DNA from: Seongchinamella sediminis
GTDB taxonomy: Bacteria; Pseudomonadota; Gammaproteobacteria; Pseudomonadales; Halieaceae
Reading direction: 5' to 3'
Assembly: GCF_003457605.1 (NCBI RefSeq)
Contig: NZ_QRAN01000027.1
Location: 1-38,162, forward strand
DNA length: 38,162 nt
Shown here: positions 32,969 through 38,162 of the stretch, piece after piece
Position numbering within the stretch: position 1 is the first letter of the stretch
Layout of the letters: every line of letters starts with the position of its first letter
Position numbers and translations under genes: made by a program
Notes under the pieces: model-generated
Seen by the model: the letters and a program-made list of their open reading frames with translations, nothing else
The model's database searches: none
What the model was told of the DNA's origin: nothing

Positions 32969-34582
32969 ATGATCTACGCATTCGATGATTTCGAGCTTGA
33001 CCTGGACCGCGCCGAACTGCGGCAGGCAGGCACAGTTTGCCCGGTGGAACCGCAGGTGTTTGCGCTCATTGCCCTGCTGCTGGAGAACCGGGACCGGCTG
33101 GTATCGCGAGACGAGATTCTGGAAAAGATCTGGGAACGGCGTGTGGTCAGCGATTCGGCCCTCACCAGCCGGATCAAGTCAGCCCGCCGGGCGCTGGGGG
33201 ACGACGGTAAGGTCCAGCGCTATATCCGCACGGTGCACGGCAAGGGGCTGCGCTTTGTTGCCGAGGCGCAGATTCGCAGCAGGCAGCAACCGCTAGCGCA
33301 ACAGCCAGTGGCACCTGCCCAGCCGGCGGAGCCTTCCCGGGCAGTGGAACTGGCGGCAGACGCTCGCCCCTCTATTGCGGTACTGCCGTTCAGTACCCAC
33401 GGTGAAGCCGGCGACTGGCTCAGCATTGCCGATGGCCTGCCGCACGAACTTATTGCCGAGCTGTCGCGCCTGCGCTGGCTATTTGTGGTGGCCCGCGCCT
33501 CCTCCTTCCGGCTGCGCAGCGATAATGTCGACCCCTGCGAGGTGGGCAGGATTCTGGGCGTACGTTACTGCCTGTCGGGTACGCTGGAGATTAGCCCTCA
33601 GCGACTGACTGTCACCACCGAGTTGGCGGACACGGCTGACGGCGACGTGGTGTGGGCCGAGCGCTACACCGCAGCACTGGATGATGTGCACAGCGTGCGT
33701 GAGCAGATCTGTGCCAGCGTCCTTACCCACCTGGAAATCCGAATCCCCCAGCATGAAGCGTCGAATGCACGGCTCAAGGTGCCGGAAAGCCTCGACGCCT
33801 GGTCGGCCTACCATCTGGGTCTGCAGCACCTGTACCGCTTCAACCAGAAAGACAATGCGATTGCAGCGGATATGTTCGGCCGCGCCGTGCGGTGCGACCC
33901 GGGCTTCGCCCGCGCCCATGCGGGGCTGTCGTTCGTCCATTTCCAAACCGCTTTCCTGCGCCAGGCCAGTGACACCGATGCGGAAGTGGCGAAGGCGAGG
34001 CAGTGCGCGCAGCGGGGCGTCGACCTCGATCCGCTGGACCCCTTCGTCAACTTCACCATGGGCCGCACCTACTGGCTCGAGTCCGACCTCGATCGGGCCC
34101 ACGGCTGGCTTGAGCGCGCCATCTCGCTGTGCCCGAACTACGCCCAGGGACTGTATGCCAAGGCCTGGACCGAATCGATGGCCGGTGCCGCCCTCGACGC
34201 CCGCGCCCACCTCGACCTGTCCATGCGCCTGAGCCCGCTGGATCCGCTGTACTACGGCATGCTTTCCGCCCGTGGCCTGACCCACGTGACTCTGGGAGAG
34301 GACCTGGAGGCCGCCGATTGGACCGATCGCGGCGCCAGCGCACCCGGCGCCCACGCTCTAATCGCATTGATCGCGGCGGCGGCCGCCCAGTTGGCCGGGC
34401 AGGAGGCGCGCGCGCAGGCCTGGGCGGCCGACGTCAGGCGGCGCATGCCGGGCGTCACACGCACGGATTTCTTCCAGGCCTTCCCCATCCGCGACCCGCA
34501 CCAGCGCCAGAGAATGGCTACAGCGCTGGCCCAGCTGGGGTTCAAAGGTGCCCTGCCCTGTGACCACAGGACCGGACCCTGA
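32969..34582 (+). CDS. Winged-helix (OmpR/CadC-type) regulator with TolB-like and TPR regions
   Basis: The 537-aa protein has an N-terminal OmpR-type DNA-binding domain (about 1-100: FDDFELDLDRAELRQAG, VEPQVFALIALLLENRDRLV, LTSRIKSARRALGDDG, IRTVHGKGLRFVAEA). From about 134 comes a TolB-N/FlgO-like segment (SIAVLPFSTHGEAGDWLSIA, GVRYCLSGTLEISPQRLTVT) and from about 260 TPR-like helical repeats. There is no membrane helix, so unlike CadC it is cytosolic. Similar fusions occur as adenylate-cyclase-like or stress regulators. ATG 32969 begins the conserved DNA-binding domain; the upstream ATG 32900 adds unconserved residues. It is divergent from the tautomerase gene. Confidence 0.85.
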   Translation: MIYAFDDFELDLDRAELRQAGTVCPVEPQVFALIALLLENRDRLVSRDEILEKIWERRVVSDSALTSRIKSARRALGDDGKVQRYIRTVHGKGLRFVAEAQIRSRQQPLAQQPVAPAQPAEPSRAVELAADARPSIAVLPFSTHGEAGDWLSIADGLPHELIAELSRLRWLFVVARASSFRLRSDNVDPCEVGRILGVRYCLSGTLEISPQRLTVTTELADTADGDVVWAERYTAALDDVHSVREQICASVLTHLEIRIPQHEASNARLKVPESLDAWSAYHLGLQHLYRFNQKDNAIAADMFGRAVRCDPGFARAHAGLSFVHFQTAFLRQASDTDAEVAKARQCAQRGVDLDPLDPFVNFTMGRTYWLESDLDRAHGWLERAISLCPNYAQGLYAKAWTESMAGAALDARAHLDLSMRLSPLDPLYYGMLSARGLTHVTLGEDLEAADWTDRGASAPGAHALIALIAAAAAQLAGQEARAQAWAADVRRRMPGVTRTDFFQAFPIRDPHQRQRMATALAQLGFKGALPCDHRTGP

Positions 34583-34645
34583 AGTTAGGCCTGGCGTGAC
34601 CTGGGGGTGCACAGCAGGGTCCTGGATTGTGTGGATGAGCTACCA

Positions 34646-34990
34646 TCAGGTTCGACGTGCACGCAAGGCGACTGCAGCAATGAGCAGCGATACCACTCTC
34701 CACAGCGCCCACTGGGAAAACAGCGGAATGGCAACGGCGAGTTCACTGAAAAGCGACCCTACCTGGTCGACAGTCGGATCGCCGTCACCATCCGGGTCCG
34801 GATCAGTGCCGTTGTCGGAGGTATCTGCCGTTGCTCCCCCTGCAGAATCGGTGGAAGCCCGAGCGATATTACTGACGGTTTCAGTGACGCCATTAAGGTT
34901 GAACCGGCTAGTGGCTGTAACCGTGGCGCTTGCACCCACCGCTAACAACCCGGGGCATGGATACATCGGCGGACATCCCGGCCGGTTCAA
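34646..34990 (-). pseudogene. 3' fragment of an exported repeat protein with IPTL-CTERM-like sorting tail
   Basis: The 114-residue frame begins without a signal peptide and reads VTATSRFNLNGVTETVSNIA, then DSAGGATADTSDNGTDPDPD, DGDGDPT, and ends AIPLFSQWALWRVVSLLIAA, VALRARRT. DNGTDPDPDGDGDPT is typical of the last DUF11-type domain, and IP-(S/E)WA, hydrophobic helix, R-R is the IPTL-CTERM sorting signal (usual IPTLSEWA). The large N-terminal part is missing. It is therefore the truncated tail of a surface protein, cut near 34990, with repeat R2 just beyond. Confidence 0.65.
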
Positions 34991-35039
34991 ATTGACGGGC
35001 GGTTATGCTATCAACTGCTAATTATCCTAACGGCATCGT

Positions 35040-35187
35040 GTTAATTTGCGCCCGAATTTACGCTGAATACTGCCGCGGATGAAGGTCGCCAGGCCTTTGA
35101 CCTTCCTGTATCCCTTTACGGGCCGATGGGTTACTCCAGGAGGCAAATATCGCCTCGAAATGGATAGGATTTCGATGCAGACCAACA
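35040..35187 (+). repeat. Dispersed repeat R2 (mobile-element flank remnant)
   Basis: This is the partner of R1 (12741-12900), same strand, with the shared closing block GATTTCGATGCA.ACCAACA. It separates the truncated IPTL-CTERM-type gene from the FAD-linked oxidase gene, consistent with an element-mediated deletion. No coding frame. Confidence 0.55.
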
Positions 35188-35220
35188 CCAGGGGATTTAC
35201 CCCCGGTTTGTACCTGTTTT

Positions 35221-36723
35221 TTATGCCGGTGTGATATTGGCGTTAAGCCGGAAAATGTTATCAGGGTCGTAACGTTTCTTGATGCCGGCGAGCCGGGCGT
35301 AATTGCCCTGGTAATTCTGGTTCATCATTCGCCTGTCGTGGCCATCATCCACCTCCACCGTGTAGAAGCCGTAGGTGAACGGGTGCAGCTGGGACCACAG
35401 GTTCCTGATATAGCCCACGTGCTCATCCCGCGGTGCATTGCTGCGCCACGACACCATCTGCACCATGTTGTGGCTCGCATAGCGGTGCGGGAACGCGGTG
35501 GCGTCGGCGGCCACCTGGTTAATCGCTCCCCCACTATGCTGGAACAGCAGTATGCTCGTGCGATCCGGGTGCTGCTCCATACCCGCTGCGATTGCATCGA
35601 TCAGCCCGGGCCGGATACCATCGACAAAGCCGCCTTTCAGGTAGCTCGCCCAGGACCTTGGATCACTGCTGTCTCCGCTGCGTTGCAGTGCGACATAATC
35701 GACCGCTTTCACCTGGTTGGCGATGGGCTCGACCGCATCCAGATAAGGCTTGATAGCTTTTTCATAGCCTACCGGATCGCCCGACCAACACACATCCAGG
35801 ATTGCCATGCCGGGTTTGCCGCCGAAGGGGTAGACCGCAATAAAATCCGTGTACAGCTCTTGCGGGCTGCGTGGCGAGTAGTCAGCGTAGACTTCCAGCA
35901 ACGCCCGGATCTTCGCCATGGGGAACACGATATTGCCGCCGATCACCTGGCGCTCCATCGGATGCAGCTGAAACTCGAAATTGGTGACCACGCCGAAATT
36001 GCCACCTCCGCCGCGGACCGCCCAGTACAGATCCGGGTTTTCCTCGGCACTGGCGTGCTGCAGCCGTCCGTCTGCTGACACCACATCCACTGACTTCACG
36101 TTATCCAGGGCAAGGCCGAAGCGCCGACCTACCCGGCCGAAGCCACCGCCGGTGGTAAGGCCACCGACCCCCGTATGGGACACCGTACCGGCGGTCGTCA
36201 CCAGGCCGAGGGCCATGGACTCGTGATCGAGCTGGCCCAGCAGGCTGCCCCCGGTAACGAAGGCCGACCGGTTGGGCAGGTCGATGCGCACGTCCCGATA
36301 CGTGGACAGATCGATCATCATCCCACCGTTACAGGTCGATTTCCCGGCATAGCTGTGGCCGCCGCATTTCACCGCAATAATCAGGTCGTTGTCACGGGCA
36401 AATTCCACCGCCGAGCTGATATCGGCAGCACCGGTGGGCTGCACGATCAGGGCGGGATGTTTGTCGATGGAGCCGTTGAGTACGTGGCGCGCGGATTCGT
36501 AGGCGGCATTGCCGGGCAGCAGCAGCTGCCCGCGCAGGCTGTCGGCAAGGGACTGCACGGTGCCCTGGGCAAGCACCTGCTCACCGCCGGCCCGGGTCAG
36601 TGCCTCCAGGTCGCGATCGACCTTCATCAGGCCAGCATACACCGAAGCCAGCGCATGGTTGCCCAGCAGCGGCATGATCGCGCCACTGGCGAACGCCGTC
36701 CGGCAAAAGTTGCGTCTCAGCAT
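35221..36723 (-). CDS. FAD-linked oxidase with BBE domain (berberine-bridge-like)
   Basis: The 500-aa protein has a basic signal-like N-terminus (MLRRNFCRTAFASGAIMPLL), an FAD-binding domain with IIAVKCGGHSYAGKS (GGHS His, the usual site of covalent 8-alpha linkage), TAGTVSHTGVGGLTTGGGFG and VRGGGGNFGVVTNF, and a C-terminal BBE domain ending NYARLAGIKKRYDPDNIFRL. The Cys used by bicovalent members (before GVGG) is Ser/His here, so single attachment is expected. The family oxidises sugars, alkaloids or other alcohols with O2. ATG 36723 with GGGAAGG upstream is chosen; the longer frame runs into the repeat array. Confidence 0.88.
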   Translation of the reverse strand: MLRRNFCRTAFASGAIMPLLGNHALASVYAGLMKVDRDLEALTRAGGEQVLAQGTVQSLADSLRGQLLLPGNAAYESARHVLNGSIDKHPALIVQPTGAADISSAVEFARDNDLIIAVKCGGHSYAGKSTCNGGMMIDLSTYRDVRIDLPNRSAFVTGGSLLGQLDHESMALGLVTTAGTVSHTGVGGLTTGGGFGRVGRRFGLALDNVKSVDVVSADGRLQHASAEENPDLYWAVRGGGGNFGVVTNFEFQLHPMERQVIGGNIVFPMAKIRALLEVYADYSPRSPQELYTDFIAVYPFGGKPGMAILDVCWSGDPVGYEKAIKPYLDAVEPIANQVKAVDYVALQRSGDSSDPRSWASYLKGGFVDGIRPGLIDAIAAGMEQHPDRTSILLFQHSGGAINQVAADATAFPHRYASHNMVQMVSWRSNAPRDEHVGYIRNLWSQLHPFTYGFYTVEVDDGHDRRMMNQNYQGNYARLAGIKKRYDPDNIFRLNANITPA

Positions 36724-36810
36724 GGACCCTTCCCCGTCTCTGCACGAGCAATGATGGGCTAACTGTAGTTCATGATTCCAGAGACCGCCAACGGCCTGGC
36801 GTAAGTCCCT

Positions 36811-37006
36811 CCCGATTAGGACACCCACCCTAACGCCACTGGAGAACGCACCCGATTAGCGCACCCGATTAGGACACCCACCCTAACAGCACCCGATTAG
36901 GACACCCACCCCGCACCCGATTAGGACACCCACCCTAACAGCACCCGATTAGGACACCCACCCTAAAACACCCGATTAGGACACCCACCCTAACGCCACT
37001 GGAGAA
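36811..37006. repeat. 28-bp tandem array, GGGTGTCCT family (inverted orientation)
   Basis: About six units of 28 bp containing CACCCGATTAGGACACCCAC run in tandem: 36811 (partial), 36861, 36889 (shortened), 36913, 36941 and 36969, with a half unit at 36847-36859. The first and last units are each followed by the same TAACGCCACTGGAGAA (36831-36846 and 36991-37006). The core AGGACACCCACC is the reverse complement of the core at 37061-37072. There are no spacers, so it is not a CRISPR array. Confidence 0.85.
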
Positions 37007-37054
37007 TAGTCCACGCACTATGCCGTACCTGCACCATCTAACGTGAGTATCTAA

Positions 37055-37120
37055 CAGTGTGGTGGGTGTCCTGGTTTGCCCTCACAGTGTGATGGGTGTC
37101 CTGGTTTGCCCTGGTTTGCC
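37055..37120. repeat. Two-unit tandem repeat, GGGTGTCCT family
   Basis: Two 28-bp units (37055-37082 and 37085-37112) contain GTG.TGGGTGTCCTGGTTTG and differ at one base (G/A); the end GGTTTGCC is repeated once more to 37120. They face the 36811-37006 array, so the two could pair. They lie 12 bp after the BKACE stop codon. Confidence 0.8.
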
Positions 37121-37131
37121 TCGACGCTAGT

Positions 37132-38046
37132 TCATGTTCTTCCATGCCGCGCCGCGTAAGGAACAGGGTAGGAGGGCAAATTGAGCATTTGAGCCGCCTC
37201 GGTCGGCGTGGCGACAGACCGGCCCAGCTTATGGGCAAGCGCCACCACTTCTTCCACCAGTTCCACGTTGGATGGCTGCCGGTCTCCAGCGTAGGGTTCC
37301 AGGCCGACCTGGACATGTCCGCCGCGACGTATGGCGGCCTCGGCCATACCGCAGCGCACGCAGTCGTCACCAAAAGTGGACACCAGCCAGGGCAGATCAC
37401 AGCCCTCGAGCATAGCGAGGTAGGCCTCCAGACTGGCAATGCCAGGCGGCATTCCGAAGGGTAGATCGTTCGATGCAAAATAGAACTTCAGAATGCCACC
37501 CGGCGGTAGCTTGCCTGCCCGGTAATAGGCCAGCACGAATTTGAGGAATCCCGGCTCAAAGATTGAAATGCTCAGCCCGATATTGAGCCGACGGCAGGCC
37601 TCCACATAGTAACGAGAATCGTGCATGTCATTTCGATAGAGCATGTCGGTGGGAGCGAAGAGGCCGTCTTCACCCAACACCGATAGGTTAAAGGTGCCAG
37701 GGTCGCACAGCCCCTGCGCCAACAAGCCTTCCTCGGCCATGCGTTCCACATGACTGTAACGCACTTCCACCGGAACCCCTTCCTGGCCGACGGGCATGGT
37801 GGGCGTGAGAATCGCATCGGGACGATCGTTGAGCAATAAGCGCCAGGGCCTTGCGTAACGTTCGTAATCAAGCTTCCCGGTTCCACCGAAAATAGGCTCA
37901 TCCGTGTGGTTGTGAATGAGAGCCGCCCCCGCCGCCATGCAGGCAAGTGCGTCAGAAACGATCTCTTCGTCAGAGTACGGTACACTCGGGTTTGCCGCCT
38001 TACTGGTGGCTCCGTTCAGCGATGCCTCGATAATAAGAGGGTTCAC
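37132..38046 (-). CDS. Beta-keto acid cleavage enzyme (BKACE, DUF849)
   Basis: This 304-aa TIM-barrel enzyme is recognisable from NPLIIEASLNGATSKAANPS, AGAALIHNHTDEP (metal-binding His pair) and GGHVQVGLEPY (metal Glu region). BKACE members, such as Kce of lysine fermentation, condense a beta-keto acid with acetyl-CoA to give acetoacetate and a CoA ester; the substrate here is unknown. The conserved N-terminus starts immediately at the GTG (38044-38046), which lies inside or at the edge of the flanking IS end (inverted repeat from 38043). The native start, ribosome-binding site and promoter were probably replaced by the insertion. Confidence 0.88.
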   Translation of the reverse strand: MNPLIIEASLNGATSKAANPSVPYSDEEIVSDALACMAAGAALIHNHTDEPIFGGTGKLDYERYARPWRLLLNDRPDAILTPTMPVGQEGVPVEVRYSHVERMAEEGLLAQGLCDPGTFNLSVLGEDGLFAPTDMLYRNDMHDSRYYVEACRRLNIGLSISIFEPGFLKFVLAYYRAGKLPPGGILKFYFASNDLPFGMPPGIASLEAYLAMLEGCDLPWLVSTFGDDCVRCGMAEAAIRRGGHVQVGLEPYAGDRQPSNVELVEEVVALAHKLGRSVATPTEAAQMLNLPSYPVPYAARHGRT

Positions 38047-38162
38047 TAGCGTCCGGTTAATTGTTGAACAAATTCAGTTGGTTAGAAACCATGTCATCTT
38101 CCAGGATATGTTTGGTATCGAAAAAGTCATTGTTTAAAGGGATTTTTTCGAAGAGGGTGACC
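38043..38162. repeat. Right terminal inverted repeat (IS end)
   Basis: This is the exact reverse complement of bases 2-121. It carries the transposase 3' end on the minus strand and ends inward with CACTAGCGTCCGGTTAA as the likely element tip. The last bases overlap the GTG start codon of the BKACE gene. Confidence 0.9.
38057..38161 (-). pseudogene. 3' end of a probable IS transposase, second copy (partial at window edge)
   Basis: The same 34 C-terminal residues as at 3-107 (VTLFEK ... NQLNLFNN) are read inward from the right edge, stopping at TAA 38057-38059, 11 bp before the BKACE start codon. Both transposase copies point into the window and are co-directional with the first gene they meet. 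Confidence 0.5.

Larger units (their letters stand above)
36724..37131. other. Intergenic region filled by repeat arrays
   Basis: This 408-bp gap between the FAD-linked oxidase (upstream side) and the BKACE gene (downstream side) holds the two GGGTGTCCT-family arrays in opposite orientation, annotated separately, and no gene. Confidence 0.7.

Noticed and set aside
36724-36828. Longer N-terminus for the FAD-linked oxidase
   Set aside because: The extra 35 codons run into the tandem array; ATG 36723 has a ribosome-binding site and a signal-like start.
36811-37006. Possible CRISPR array
   Set aside because: Units follow one another without unique spacers, and no cas genes are present.

Overview
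The window looks like part of a GC-rich gammaproteobacterial chromosome. The Gcw_chp/TorF-type outer-membrane protein, BetT-like BCCT carrier, Rnk/GreA-C protein, YbcJ-like S4 protein, exported IPTL-CTERM-type remnant and BKACE gene would fit a marine Cellvibrionales/Halieaceae-like lineage, but the taxonomic guess is weak. The first and last 120 bases are exact inverted copies of each other. Each holds the same AT-rich 3' end of a gene, probably an insertion-sequence transposase. The window is therefore either an assembly segment that stops in two copies of a multicopy IS, or a segment really flanked by inverted ISs.

Layout. 0.1-6.3 kb: a 4-TM protein; a minus-strand operon of ECF sigma factor, zinc-finger anti-sigma factor, lipoprotein subtilase and outer-membrane protein; then, divergently, a heme-binding lipoprotein and a monoheme cytochrome/outer-membrane-barrel fusion. 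6.3-9.0 kb: a wrecked MFS transporter truncated by an IS91-family transposase remnant, and an amidohydrolase. 9.0-13.2 kb: a decayed zone with tRNA-Arg, a frameshifted methyltransferase, a glutaredoxin-like gene with an in-frame stop, an intact S4 protein and transglutaminase, ptsP and DUF488 fragments, and two copies of a tRNA-Met 3'-half-like repeat carrying a UUCG hairpin. 13.4-14.0 kb: a GreA-C/Rnk-like gene with two 30-codon ORFs.

14.0-24.9 kb: a cluster of exported proteins of mostly unknown function. It has two large propeller-like proteins (one with C-terminal ankyrin repeats and a TonB-C-like partner), a small exported protein translationally coupled to an 873-aa HExxH metallopeptidase, and an SxxK serine hydrolase. 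25.2-30.5 kb: BCCT carrier, M24 peptidase, EamA exporter and a metallo-beta-lactamase-like protein, all on the plus strand. 30.6-34.6 kb: flavodiiron-type metallo-beta-lactamase, arsenite methyltransferase, a 4-OT tautomerase and a divergent winged-helix/TPR regulator. 34.6-38.2 kb: a 3' fragment of an exported IPTL-CTERM-type protein, an FAD-linked oxidase, a tandem-repeat array with the core GGTGGGTGTCCT, and a BKACE gene whose GTG start lies inside the flanking IS end.

The points most worth checking are the tRNA-Met-like repeats with the inserted hairpin, the sigma/anti-sigma/subtilase module (prodomain-like anti-sigma tail; protease without the usual oxyanion Asn), the cytochrome-porin pair, the exported-protein cluster, and the GGGTGTCCT repeat family that has rewritten the C-terminus of one enzyme. 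All family assignments come from reading motifs by eye; no database search was run.
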